In this document: positions 24,151-33,291 of the stretch, piece after piece
Layout: each line of letters starts with the position of its first letter
Position numbering within the stretch: position 1 is the stretch's first letter
NCBI GenBank assembly: GCA_025210475.1
Contig: JAOARW010000106.1
Span: 1-64,000, forward strand
Reading direction: 5' to 3'
DNA length: 64,000 nucleotides
DNA from: Carboxylicivirga sp.
GTDB taxonomy: Bacteria; Bacteroidota; Bacteroidia; Bacteroidales; Marinilabiliaceae
The notes under the pieces: model-generated
Database searches by the model: none
Seen by the model: only the letters and a program-made list of their open reading frames with translations
Told to the model about the DNA's origin: nothing
Program-made: the position numbers and the translations under genes

Positions 24151-24645
24151 ATGACAAAAAACTTAACAAAGCAAGACATCAAAGATCTGCGTTACCAATG
24201 CAGAATGGGTTATATAATTCCATTTTTTATTTTCCTTCTGGGAAGTACTGTTACCATTATTTTTTACGAATCGTATTTCAAACATGAAATAACTAAGACA
24301 CTGGCATACTCTTTTATTGGGCTAACATACGCCATTTCTGCTTCGGTAATAAGCCATCGAATGAACCGGAAGTATTATCAAGACATACAAAATAATCAAA
24401 AGGTTGCAGTGTTAAAGACGCTTCAACGAAAAACCTCAAAAAGAGACTTTGAAGCCGGTAGCGGTAACATGACCACTCTACCCCACAATAATCCAATGAA
24501 CGAATTTATTAGGTACGACTTTATTATAGACAACACAATCTATAGGGTAAAAAAGGAATTGTTTGAATCCTGTTCTGATGGCGACCAGGTTTACTTTTAC
24601 ATTGCGCCTAAAAGCAAATTCCATTTATCAATTGAAAAAGAATAG
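24151..24645 (+). CDS. Unrecognised two-helix membrane protein
   Basis: 164 residues with no family recognised. A basic N-terminus is followed by two hydrophobic segments (about 20-39 and 51-67), then a soluble domain of about 95 residues that looks beta-rich in its second half (RYDFIIDNTIYRVKKELFES, GDQVYFYIAPKSKFHLSI). That layout recalls DUF3592-like or NfeD-like membrane proteins, but no motif confirms it. A TATTTTTG at 24103-24110 matches the -7 promoter consensus 40 bp upstream, without a clear -33 element. It lies between the sigma operon and the convergent TonB receptor. Confidence 0.6.
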   Translation: MTKNLTKQDIKDLRYQCRMGYIIPFFIFLLGSTVTIIFYESYFKHEITKTLAYSFIGLTYAISASVISHRMNRKYYQDIQNNQKVAVLKTLQRKTSKRDFEAGSGNMTTLPHNNPMNEFIRYDFIIDNTIYRVKKELFESCSDGDQVYFYIAPKSKFHLSIEKE

Positions 24646-24786
24646 TAATGGCACTTTATTATTCAAAACATAAACCATAGATCCCTATCGTACAAAAGCA
24701 TGGGTTAAGGTGAGACAATTCACTAAAATCTTTCCCAATTAGTGTAATCCTCCTCACCCCCACACATTTATCTAAGCCACTAAATT

Positions 24787-27117
24787 CTAAAACTCAATAC
24801 GATAATTAATCACCGGAAACAGAGCCCATTGGTAACCCTCCTCTACTTTTTCCTTGTTGGGGTTCCAGTAATCGTATACCACCGCCTGGGCATTCGAAAT
24901 ATTCTGAATATCCAATTCCAGCGTCTGGGTACTACGCTTCCTGTTGATTCGATAACTGAGTTTTAAATCCACCTTAAAAAAATCAGGTCGTTGCTGAGTA
25001 AAGGCCATTTCATCGGGTCGAATGGTATAACCCTTATCATAGGATTCATCCACATCGATGGGCGAATAATAATTCCCACCGGCAACCATGGTCCGCAAAT
25101 TCACCCCAAGCGTTTTGTTGTTCTCCTTACCCAAAGGAAAATCCTTACCACCCGTAAAATTGATAACATACCCATTATTAAAACGGCTATTCCTCTCCTT
25201 TTTGTCAAAGGCCGTGTACTTGGAATCAAACAAAGATGTAGTTAATAAAAAGTAAGTATTCCTACTTAAGTACTTTTCTAAGGTTGCTTCGATACCATAG
25301 TTTTTACCCGTTCCATCATTGTTCAGGCGATGAGTAATGTAACCCGACATATCATTCAAAATAGAATAAGATGACCCGTCCTCTACCTCCACCGGCACAT
25401 CGTATAAATATTGGTAATAGGCCTCCAGCTTTAGCAGCAGGTTCTGGCTAAGCCGGTTTTCATAACCAAGGGCATAATGCATCGATTTCATCATGGCCAA
25501 ATCCTTATTCAGCTGAACGGTTGAGCCATCGTCCATCAGCGTGCGAGCCAGGTAAATGGATGTATTCTCCGCCTTTGAATGCAAACCAAGGCCAGCGGTA
25601 AAAGCATGCTTGTCATTCATTTGCCAGCGCAAGCCCAACCGGGGATCGAAGGAGGTATTTCCATTAATCTCCAAATATTGCGAATGAACACCCGCAGTTA
25701 ATGATAGGGTGGCGGCAGGTCGCCATTTAAAACTAGCATAGCCATTAACAAAACCGGCCGAACCATCATCATCCAAAGAAGTATATAATTGCTGTTGCTC
25801 ATCATCGTACATGATCATGTGCATATCGTAAAACTGATGATTGTAGTAAGTCCCTGCCTTTAAGGTTAGCTTTGAACTAAATTTGTGTGTCAGATCAGCC
25901 CCGCCCCTCAGGGTATGGTAGGCAAAGCGATCGCTCCCCCTGAATTCATATGCATCATTGTCTTTTATAAACTCTTCGTAATACCATTTATTAAAAGTGC
26001 CATTGTACGAAACACTGGCTTTTATATAGGTCTGATCATTTAACGGACACAGGTAATTAAGTCCTGTTACCCACATATCCGATTCAAATGTTTGCTTGTA
26101 ATCCTCTTCATCGCCTTTAATGTAACTGTAACCCGCCACACCAAACAATTGAAGATTTCCCCGTTTACATCCGGGTAAATTAATATTAAAAGAACCATCG
26201 CCATACTGAGGCACAGCTTCACCGGCCACTTCAACGCCCATATTTTTGAGCAAGGCCAACGACGAATAGCGGGCATTCACCAGGTAAGAACCACCATTTT
26301 TGATGGGACCTTCAGCCGCCGCGTCAATGCCGAGTAGACCTCCTTGCACAACGTACTCACGCTTTTGATCATTACCCTTTCGCAAGTCAATATCAAAAAC
26401 GCCGGACACGGCATTACCAAACTCAGCCGGAAAAGCACTGTTATAGAAATCGGAGTTACTTAAAATAGAACTGTTCAATATGCCAATGGCTCCGCCCGTA
26501 GCTCCTTCACTGGCAAAGTGATTGGGGTTGGCAACCGGCACCCCTTCGATGCGCCACAGCAAACCACGCGGTGAATTACCCCGCACGATGATTTCATTGT
26601 TGCCACTCGGATCGGCCATGACACCCGCATAGGACGACACCATTCGTGCCGGATCGTTAAAGCCGCCTGCATAGCGCTGCGTTTCTTCTACAGTGAACGA
26701 CCGTGCACTGATCATGGCCATGGAGTTACGCGCCTGCCCCTTTTGACGGTCGCCTTTAACCTGAATCTCTTGCAGGCCGGTAACGGACTCTCGCATGGCA
26801 ATATTCAGCACGGTTTCTTTACCCGATGTTAGTAACACATTGGGAACATCGAGAGGTTCATAACCCAAAAACCGGAAGCTTAGTTGATAACGATTAACTG
26901 GTAACGGTTCGAATGCAAAAGACCCGTTTTCATCTGTTATGGTGCCAATTAAAGGATCGGTACCTTTAATAACAATGGCAACACCAACCAGTGGCATATG
27001 ACTATCCTCATCAACAACTTTCCCCCTGATAATATTATCGGGTAAGGGATTATTGGCTCTTGCAAACAGACATAGGATTCCCATGACACATAGTGCCCAT
27101 TTCTTTGATAAATGCAT
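24787..27117 (-). CDS. TonB-dependent outer-membrane receptor with carboxypeptidase-like domain
   Basis: 776 residues from the ATG at 27117, which puts the signal peptide (MHLSKKWALCVMGILCLFARA) first. An in-frame ATG at 27183 adds 22 residues before it and is unlikely. A CarboxypepD_reg-like domain (about 30-115: IRGKVVDEDSHMPLVGVAIV, TITDENGSFAF) is followed by the plug (FNDPARMVSSYAGVMADPSG, IIVRGNSPRGLLWRIEGVPV) and a beta-barrel ending in FPVINYRIEF. It would import a siderophore, peptide or oligosaccharide using TonB energy. No SusD-like gene is adjacent, so it is not a Sus-type pair. Confidence 0.92.
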   Translation of the reverse strand: MHLSKKWALCVMGILCLFARANNPLPDNIIRGKVVDEDSHMPLVGVAIVIKGTDPLIGTITDENGSFAFEPLPVNRYQLSFRFLGYEPLDVPNVLLTSGKETVLNIAMRESVTGLQEIQVKGDRQKGQARNSMAMISARSFTVEETQRYAGGFNDPARMVSSYAGVMADPSGNNEIIVRGNSPRGLLWRIEGVPVANPNHFASEGATGGAIGILNSSILSNSDFYNSAFPAEFGNAVSGVFDIDLRKGNDQKREYVVQGGLLGIDAAAEGPIKNGGSYLVNARYSSLALLKNMGVEVAGEAVPQYGDGSFNINLPGCKRGNLQLFGVAGYSYIKGDEEDYKQTFESDMWVTGLNYLCPLNDQTYIKASVSYNGTFNKWYYEEFIKDNDAYEFRGSDRFAYHTLRGGADLTHKFSSKLTLKAGTYYNHQFYDMHMIMYDDEQQQLYTSLDDDGSAGFVNGYASFKWRPAATLSLTAGVHSQYLEINGNTSFDPRLGLRWQMNDKHAFTAGLGLHSKAENTSIYLARTLMDDGSTVQLNKDLAMMKSMHYALGYENRLSQNLLLKLEAYYQYLYDVPVEVEDGSSYSILNDMSGYITHRLNNDGTGKNYGIEATLEKYLSRNTYFLLTTSLFDSKYTAFDKKERNSRFNNGYVINFTGGKDFPLGKENNKTLGVNLRTMVAGGNYYSPIDVDESYDKGYTIRPDEMAFTQQRPDFFKVDLKLSYRINRKRSTQTLELDIQNISNAQAVVYDYWNPNKEKVEEGYQWALFPVINYRIEF

Positions 27118-27289
27118 GATATTAAGCTTGTATTGTTGTTTTGCTTTTAAGGACAGAACAAAAATAAAAGGGTTGCATGCCAACTGAAAAAGATAATATT
27201 CAAATCAAAAATTAAGTTGTTTTGTTGTACTTTTACTTGAGTGCACAATTATCTGCGCTTAAACAAATAAATCGACTTAACCACTAAAT

Positions 27290-29503
27290 ATGAAACGGAT
27301 CAAAAAAAGATATTACGTTCTTACTTCTCTTGCACTGATTGTTTTTCTGCTATTGTTTTTTCTTTCAACCATTATTCGAAATTACCTGAATAATAACAGC
27401 CAGGAGCTGATTGGACGAAAAGTGGAGCTGGAAAACCTGCATATCAATTATTTCCGCGTGGCCGTAAGAGCCATTAACCTCAAAGTATACGAAGCAAACG
27501 CTACTGATACCTTTGCCGGATTCAAGGAGTTGTATGTCAACTTTGATCCAACACGTCTGCTGCGCAACGAATATTCTTTTTCATCCATATTACTCGACAG
27601 CTTATTTGTTAAAACCATACAGGATGAGCAGGGTTTTAATTTTGATGACATGATTCCTGCCGAGGATACCACTGCCGTTGAAGTGACTGATACCATCCCC
27701 TCCAAACCTTTTCGATTTGCCATTCACAACATTAAATTCAAGCAAGGCCATATTAGTTTTCTGGATAAAACCGTGGATAATGAAATGAAGCTGGAGAACT
27801 TTTCGCTCGATCTGCCCTTAATTGCCTGGGACAGCGAATCGTCGGATGTGGGCATTGAGTTTCAGCTTGGCGAAAAGGGGAAAGTGTATGTTGGTGCGCA
27901 TGTTAACCAACGGAAACAGGAGTATAATGTAGATTTCAGGGTGGATAAATTCGGTTTAAAAGATATCTCCAGCTATGTGGAAAATACCATTGATGTAGGA
28001 GGTATCGACGGTTACGTGAATGCCAATCTGAAGATTTACGGCAGCATCGAAAACACCATGGAAGTATATGTGAGTGGTTCAACAAGCGTGGATTCACTGC
28101 ATTTATGGGAACCCGATGGTACTGATCTTTTTTGGGTACAATATGCCGGAGTTAACATCGACACACTGGACATTGCCAGCCAGCGCTATAACATCACTGA
28201 CATTAGCATTAATCAACCTATTATTACAGCCAGTCTGCAAAAAGACATGAGCAACTTTGAACGTGTGCTTTTGCCGGTAATGGAAACCGATAGTCTGGCT
28301 ACAGATTCTATTTCAACCATCGATTCCACTGCCACAGCAAGTGAACTTCGCTACCGCGTTGGTCAGTTTAAAATTACCAATGGAGAAGTAAAGTTCACCG
28401 ATAACACACTTTACCGACCGTTTATCTACGACCTGAAAGCGATCAACCTGGATGTGAAAAACGTAAGCGAAAAAGCAGAAGAGGTGCCTGTGAACTTTGC
28501 CATTAATCTGAACGATCAGGGTAAGCTAAGTGGCCAATCGACCATCAACATGCTTCAGCCCGAAATATTTGATTTACAAGCCAAACTTGAGAAGCTCAAA
28601 TTATTGAGTTTCTCGCCTTATTCGGAATACCACATTGCCCGGCCAATCACCCAGGGACGTTTTAGCTACGACCTGAGTGTGAACATGACGCCAACTCACA
28701 TGACCAATACCAATGATATTAAAATAAAAGAACTGGAGATTGGTGACAAAACAACTGAAGAACCCCAAATAAAAGCACCGGTTAAACTGGGCCTTTACCT
28801 GATGAAGGATCCTAACGATGCCATTAATATTAACCTGCCGGTTGAAGGCAATCCTTCTGATCCCGATTTTAGCGTGAGCAAAATTATCTGGAAGGCACTC
28901 TCGAACCTCATCATTAAAGCGGCCGCCTCACCATTTAATGCCTTGGGCAACCTCGTTGGCACCCGCCCCGAAGAGCTGGAGAATATTCCAATGCCATATG
29001 CGCAAGATTCTTTATCCATCGATCAGCGCAAGACACTGGATAAGATTGCACACATTCTTGAGAAAAAACCACAACTCAACTTTAGCTTTGTGCAGCAAAC
29101 AGATCCGGAAACCGAAAAGAACAAACTGGCTATATTAATGGCTAAAAAGCAGATGCTGGCAGAAAAGATGCCGCTTAATAACGAACAGCAAATAGCCAGA
29201 TATAATGAACGCCTGAATGAGATGGAAGACAGTGATCCTGAATTCATGAATTACATTGCCACCAAGGTACAGGGTTCAGAAGGGGTGGCATTATCCAATG
29301 CCTGCCGTAACCTGGTTGGTGAAAACGAAGTGAATGATGCCTTCACCAAGTTATTAATCAATCGCAACGAGAACCTGAGTTATTACCTGTTGCAGGAAAA
29401 AGGTGTGGATTCAACCAGCATTGATATTTCAACAGCTGATTTACGCAACCTGCCCGAGCAGTTAAAGAGTTGTAATTATAAGGTGGAGGTATCGATTGAT
29501 TAA
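27290..29503 (+). CDS. AsmA-like / DUF748 domain protein
   Basis: 737 residues. A single N-terminal helix (about 9-30) anchors a large periplasmic body. The opening after the anchor (NYLNNNSQELIGRKVELENL, then YFRVAVRAINLKVYEAN) and later parts (FRFAIHNIKFKQGHISFLDK; YRVGQFKITNGEVKFTDNTL) are the repeating pattern of DUF748 in the AsmA/TamB superfamily, whose members are thought to carry phospholipids between the two membranes. The C-terminal 150 residues (SIDQRKTLDKIAHILEKKPQ) resemble the OmpA-like peroxide of other DUF748 proteins only loosely. It is divergent from the TonB receptor, 172 bp apart, and is a single gene. Confidence 0.85.
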   Translation: MKRIKKRYYVLTSLALIVFLLLFFLSTIIRNYLNNNSQELIGRKVELENLHINYFRVAVRAINLKVYEANATDTFAGFKELYVNFDPTRLLRNEYSFSSILLDSLFVKTIQDEQGFNFDDMIPAEDTTAVEVTDTIPSKPFRFAIHNIKFKQGHISFLDKTVDNEMKLENFSLDLPLIAWDSESSDVGIEFQLGEKGKVYVGAHVNQRKQEYNVDFRVDKFGLKDISSYVENTIDVGGIDGYVNANLKIYGSIENTMEVYVSGSTSVDSLHLWEPDGTDLFWVQYAGVNIDTLDIASQRYNITDISINQPIITASLQKDMSNFERVLLPVMETDSLATDSISTIDSTATASELRYRVGQFKITNGEVKFTDNTLYRPFIYDLKAINLDVKNVSEKAEEVPVNFAINLNDQGKLSGQSTINMLQPEIFDLQAKLEKLKLLSFSPYSEYHIARPITQGRFSYDLSVNMTPTHMTNTNDIKIKELEIGDKTTEEPQIKAPVKLGLYLMKDPNDAININLPVEGNPSDPDFSVSKIIWKALSNLIIKAAASPFNALGNLVGTRPEELENIPMPYAQDSLSIDQRKTLDKIAHILEKKPQLNFSFVQQTDPETEKNKLAILMAKKQMLAEKMPLNNEQQIARYNERLNEMEDSDPEFMNYIATKVQGSEGVALSNACRNLVGENEVNDAFTKLLINRNENLSYYLLQEKGVDSTSIDISTADLRNLPEQLKSCNYKVEVSID

Positions 29504-29538
29504 GCAATCAACACACCCTTCATTTTTTAAATCAAAAA

Positions 29539-29566
29539 GCGGGATAACCAAATGGTTTCCCGCTCT
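29539..29566 (+). terminator. Hairpin terminator of the DUF748 gene
   Basis: A near-perfect stem (GCGGGA at 29539-29544 with TCCCGC at 29558-29563, extended inside by AACCA/TGGTT) lies 36 bp past the stop. The T tract after it is weak. Confidence 0.6.
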
Positions 29567-29708
29567 TAGATTATACCTATATCACATTGAGGGTGCGCCT
29601 TAAAAAATATTTCAAAACTAATTTCCCATCTTATTAATGAGTGGCTTTCTGTTAAGCTTTGTTTTAATATCTGATCGACGGCTCTAAATCAAAAATAACA
29701 GAGATTCG

Positions 29709-30386
29709 TCAGTCTACATCGTCCCTTTTAAACGGCGAATCCTCAACTGTTTCATCAATCTTTCTAAAACCATAGCGATACATCCATACTAAATACACCA
29801 CAAATACCAGCATTAAGTATGGCATGCCAGACATTAGTATAAAATCGTAGAAACCATGGATCAGAATAGCTGTTGTCAGCGCTAAGAAAAGGTTACGGGT
29901 TCTGTTTATTGGATTCATCCTTGCCCTGCCCAGGAAGAATCCCATGGAAATACCCATGATGGCATGGGCCGGCACAGCGGTAACAGCCCGCAAGAGACCT
30001 GTACCAGCTCCTGTGCTAAACACATACTGAATATTCTCAATCAAGGCAAAGCCCATAGACACACTTACCGCATACACAATGCCATCCATTTTTTCGTTGA
30101 AATGGCGACTGCGCCAGGCAATCAGCATCACAGTGGCAAACTTAAAAATTTCTTCGCTGAAGGCAGCTACCACAAAGGCATTCCATCCGGTATGAGCATA
30201 TCCTGAGATATCAGCCAGTGGAATCGATAAAAATATCTCCAAAACAATAATCGGTACAACACTGAGCGCTCCACCAAGCACACACAAGCCCATCAGCCAT
30301 ATGGGTTCTTTTTCGTATTTATCACGATAGTAGATGTAACCAAGGATGATTGCTACCGGTGCTATTGACAAAATTAGTAAGTTCAT
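29709..30386 (-). CDS. PrsW-family intramembrane protease
   Basis: 225 residues, about eight hydrophobic segments. It has all the family motifs: E78-E79 in AAFSEEIFKF, E117-N118 in GFALIENIQY, H141 in AVPAHAIMG, and H177/D181 in LIHGFYDF. These glutamate and histidine residues form the putative active site shared with CPBP/ABI proteases. PrsW of Bacillus starts degradation of the anti-sigma factor RsiW. Whether this one acts on the putative anti-sigma factor encoded 6 kb away is speculation. The N-terminal YYRDKYEKEPIWL is also typical. A polar tail (ETVEDSPFKRDDVD) ends the protein. Confidence 0.9.
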   Translation of the reverse strand: MNLLILSIAPVAIILGYIYYRDKYEKEPIWLMGLCVLGGALSVVPIIVLEIFLSIPLADISGYAHTGWNAFVVAAFSEEIFKFATVMLIAWRSRHFNEKMDGIVYAVSVSMGFALIENIQYVFSTGAGTGLLRAVTAVPAHAIMGISMGFFLGRARMNPINRTRNLFLALTTAILIHGFYDFILMSGMPYLMLVFVVYLVWMYRYGFRKIDETVEDSPFKRDDVD

Positions 30387-30495
30387 AAGGCCTATAAATT
30401 GTGATTACGCTGTATGACAGAAGTTAAGGAACATGTTTTGCAATACTCGTCGCCCGAATAGGATCGGATTGATTATAGTCTGACAACAATTAGTA

Positions 30496-30951
30496 CTATT
30501 TTTTATTGAAGAAATAAACCTTGCGTTCCTGACTATTGGGAGTGCCAATAATGTTATTGATGTAATTATTCTTAAGTGTCAGACCATTTTTTTGAACATA
30601 GCCCTCACCCATTGGCATTTTTGCTCCCCATGACCCGCTCATTTGGGTGTACTCCAAATCGGTGATTCTAACAATGGTATGCACCCCCACGGTAATTACG
30701 CAAAAATGATATGATTTCGCCGTTTCCAGTATTTCCTTGATGTTTTCCTTTGTTAAATCATTGCTTAGCTCAGCCTGCTCAGCAGCCAAAGCTTTTATGT
30801 CTTTATTGGGAGTACCTTCGTTTATGCTTGCATTTTCGAATTTAATTATGCCATCAAGAAACTCGGTTAATGTTTCAACCTTCGTTTGAGCACTCAGACT
30901 GCTCGCTACAGAAAACAAAAGAGCGATGATTAGTAAGTTCAGTTTATTCAT
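30496..30951 (-). CDS. Unrecognised small secreted protein
   Basis: 151 residues with a clear signal peptide (MNKLNLLIIALLFSVASSLSAQ). The mature part starts with a helical region (LTEFLDGIIKFENASIN, IKALAAEQAELSND) and then turns strand-rich (YHFCVITVGVHTIVRITD, GEGYVQKNGLTLKNNYINNI). There is one cysteine and no lipobox, so it is probably soluble in the periplasm or exported. No family was recognised. It stands alone between PrsW and another unknown secreted protein, all on the minus strand, with gaps of 109 and 281 bp. Confidence 0.65.
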   Translation of the reverse strand: MNKLNLLIIALLFSVASSLSAQTKVETLTEFLDGIIKFENASINEGTPNKDIKALAAEQAELSNDLTKENIKEILETAKSYHFCVITVGVHTIVRITDLEYTQMSGSWGAKMPMGEGYVQKNGLTLKNNYINNIIGTPNSQERKVYFFNKK

Positions 30952-31145
30952 AATTGATTTAATAAAATATTAATACATTTTAAATATAAGCATCAATATT
31001 AGATTAACAAGTAATTATGTAATACCAATTGTCATGAAGACAATAGAAGGCTTAAAGTAATCCATACCATCCATTCAATCATGGCTTAAGACATAAGCAA
31101 TTAATTAATTCTTATAAAACCCGATTATTGTTATGGTACATACAA

Positions 31146-31180
31146 AAGCCGCCAAAACCTGTAAATAGCTTTGGCGGTTT
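31146..31180 (-). terminator. Intrinsic terminator of the downstream unknown gene
   Basis: An 11-bp stem with one wobble (31146-31156 with 31170-31180), followed on the minus strand by a short T run, about 53 bp past the stop of the gene at 31233-31832. Confidence 0.75.
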
Positions 31181-31232
31181 ACCTTTCTCCTTTAACCGAG
31201 AATACACTTCCGTATTAATTCACTTATTATAA

Positions 31233-31832
31233 TCAGAACCTCATCTGCAAAGAAAGGCCTAATGGATGCTGAGAAGTACAGTCTAATCCAAGGTTCCAAT
31301 CCAGCTTTCTATCCTTACTGTTTTTATTATGGATATTAATGAAATCGTAAAAATCCTGCTCGCCTGGATGCAGCAGCACCGCCACAATAGAGCCGGCTAT
31401 CATAATAAGACCGCCAGTTGCCATCAATCCAATGTTGGGGGTTTTAACATCGTGAGGAGGTTTATAGAAACTGTCGCCGGGTGAAAAAATGGACGTTTCT
31501 GTTTCAGTGGATTGTAAAAAAGTAAAAGAACCCAAAACAAGGAAGCCGCCAACTGAATTGGCCGTAATGCCAACCGCCATAGCCGATTTCCTTTTCTTCA
31601 CCAGATTATTGTAACTCGGTAAAATAATGGCATGCAACTCCGGATCCTCTTTATGAACATCCCTCATCAGCATTTTAAGTCCTTTAAAACTGGCTGAATA
31701 ATACATTTCGCCCAGCTTAAAATGTTTGGAATAACAATGTGAATGATCAACAACGACGGTTTGACCTTGAATAGAAAAACTACTGAGTAATAATACTGCC
31801 GGCAATAGCAGATTAGATAAAACTTTTTTCAT
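31233..31832 (-). CDS. Unrecognised exported protein with two membrane segments
   Basis: 199 residues from the ATG at 31832, which places the signal peptide MKKVLSNLLLPAVLLLSSFS first; the frame upstream to 31889 is not needed. After cleavage near SIQGQT comes a polar part (HFKLGEMYYSASFKGLKMLM), then two glycine-rich hydrophobic segments (AVGITANSVGGFLVLGSFTF and IGLMATGGLIMIAGSIVAVL) on either side of a polar loop. The last residues end in phenylalanine (GLSLQMRF). No family was recognised. It is followed by a terminator and is probably a single gene. Confidence 0.65.
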   Translation of the reverse strand: MKKVLSNLLLPAVLLLSSFSIQGQTVVVDHSHCYSKHFKLGEMYYSASFKGLKMLMRDVHKEDPELHAIILPSYNNLVKKRKSAMAVGITANSVGGFLVLGSFTFLQSTETETSIFSPGDSFYKPPHDVKTPNIGLMATGGLIMIAGSIVAVLLHPGEQDFYDFINIHNKNSKDRKLDWNLGLDCTSQHPLGLSLQMRF

Positions 31833-31963
31833 GCTAATATGAGTTAAGGTTAATACTCTCCCATTCAAGCAAATATCATACCTAAACACTCATTATCAGT
31901 ACATTTTTCATCTACCTAAAGGGCATTTTTTTCAGAACCTACCGTAAAATAATGCTACAGTAA

Positions 31964-33250
31964 CTATAGTGACTTTCCTATCTGATACATTAAGCTTGTG
32001 TATTCCTTATCACCTGTTGCACCTAATCGAACCATTACCAAATTTTTATCAGGATCCAGATACAAAACCTGCTTCATAATACCCAATGCATAATACTGGC
32101 CGGTATAAATCTGCAAACCCCATTTATACTCGGCATCATCGCTCCACAGCTTATCGCGATACCCTTTTCGATAATTGGCTTTAACAATTTTTCGAATATC
32201 ATAATCGGAATACTTTTCCTGGTATTCTTGCTCCCATAAATGCCGCGCAACTTCTTTTTCATCAAAATACTTGACATTTAAACTGTCACTGCCATATCCG
32301 GAGAAACTATACCATTGATTCTGATAACCGTCGTTTTTAGTATTTGGAGTAAGCGTTTTTTGTACCCATTCTTCCGAAACGATTTGTTGTCCTTTCCAAC
32401 TTCCTTTATTCAGGTATAACTGACCAATCTTAGCTAAATCAATGGCTGTTGCATTTAATCCGCCAAAAGCCTTCGCCGAACGATGCCTTTTATCGTCTAA
32501 ACTCCAGGTAGCAGGATTCTCCATTCCCATGGGCTGCCATACTTTTTCTTCAAAATATTTTCCTAATTCCTTACCGCTTGCTTTTTCAATGGCTATACCA
32601 AGTAATGCAGTGCTGGCACTTTGATAATTGTGTACTGTGCCTGGTTCGTGATCAAAATCAAGGCGCTTAAGCTGAGCGAGTTGATTTCTGCCATAATACA
32701 ACTTGGCCATATTAGAAAAAGGATTGCCGTACGACTCATTGTACTTCAAACCCGAACGCATATCAAGTAAATGCTGAAGGGTTAAGCGCTCAAACTCTGG
32801 TGCCCTGCCTTTTAACTCAGGTATATATTTAGTGATCGGATCATTAACATCTTCAATTAAGCCATCATCAATGGCAATACCCAACAATAAAGAAGTCACT
32901 GATTTGGATACCGAGAAGATCGTTGAAATATCACTGCGTTGATAGCCATCGTAGTACTTCTCAAACAAAACACTGTCGTTTCGAATAACCACAAAAGCGT
33001 GGGTACTGGAAGGCTCCAGTATTTCATTCAGCAACTTGGAGGTATGCTTCCCATAGGTGATTTTCATGGTATCGAAAATCATGCTATTCCCATCCTGAAA
33101 CGAATAGGACGTATGGCCTGTAGTAACCTCTGTATATGGAAATATTTTGTGATCGGTGATATCAGCCTGATAGTACACAGCTTCGCGATAGAGTAGCTGA
33201 CACGATGAGCTTAGTAGAATCAGAACAATGCTTAGGATTCTGGTAATCAT
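31964..33250 (-). CDS. Lipoprotein serine hydrolase of the beta-lactamase / class C family
   Basis: 428 residues. The lipoprotein signal is MITRILSIVLILLSSSC (cysteine 17). The beta-lactamase/PBP fold has the SxxK motif at S113-K116 (FSVSKSVTSLLLG), a tyrosine motif with Y209 in VHNYQSAST, and GGLNATAIDLAKIGQLYLNKG. Such proteins are esterases, D-amino-acid peptidases or inactive relatives; true beta-lactamase activity is unlikely for a long lipoprotein of this kind. It is the last gene of the ATPase-permease-permease unit, 41 bp after the permease stop, so its periplasmic job may be tied to the transporter. Confidence 0.88.
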   Translation of the reverse strand: MITRILSIVLILLSSSCQLLYREAVYYQADITDHKIFPYTEVTTGHTSYSFQDGNSMIFDTMKITYGKHTSKLLNEILEPSSTHAFVVIRNDSVLFEKYYDGYQRSDISTIFSVSKSVTSLLLGIAIDDGLIEDVNDPITKYIPELKGRAPEFERLTLQHLLDMRSGLKYNESYGNPFSNMAKLYYGRNQLAQLKRLDFDHEPGTVHNYQSASTALLGIAIEKASGKELGKYFEEKVWQPMGMENPATWSLDDKRHRSAKAFGGLNATAIDLAKIGQLYLNKGSWKGQQIVSEEWVQKTLTPNTKNDGYQNQWYSFSGYGSDSLNVKYFDEKEVARHLWEQEYQEKYSDYDIRKIVKANYRKGYRDKLWSDDAEYKWGLQIYTGQYYALGIMKQVLYLDPDKNLVMVRLGATGDKEYTSLMYQIGKSL

Positions 33251-33291
33251 ATATTCGTTTAGTTTAATGATCAGGTTTTAATAGTTAGTAC

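Noticed and set aside
27118..27183. Longer N-terminus for the TonB receptor
   Set aside because: It would put 22 mostly polar residues before the signal peptide; the ATG at 27117 gives a normal signal.
31964..33250. A genuine antibiotic-resistance beta-lactamase
   Set aside because: It has the SxxK fold motif, but the length, lipoprotein anchor and tyrosine motif (YQS) suit the broad serine-hydrolase group; nothing points to beta-lactam hydrolysis.
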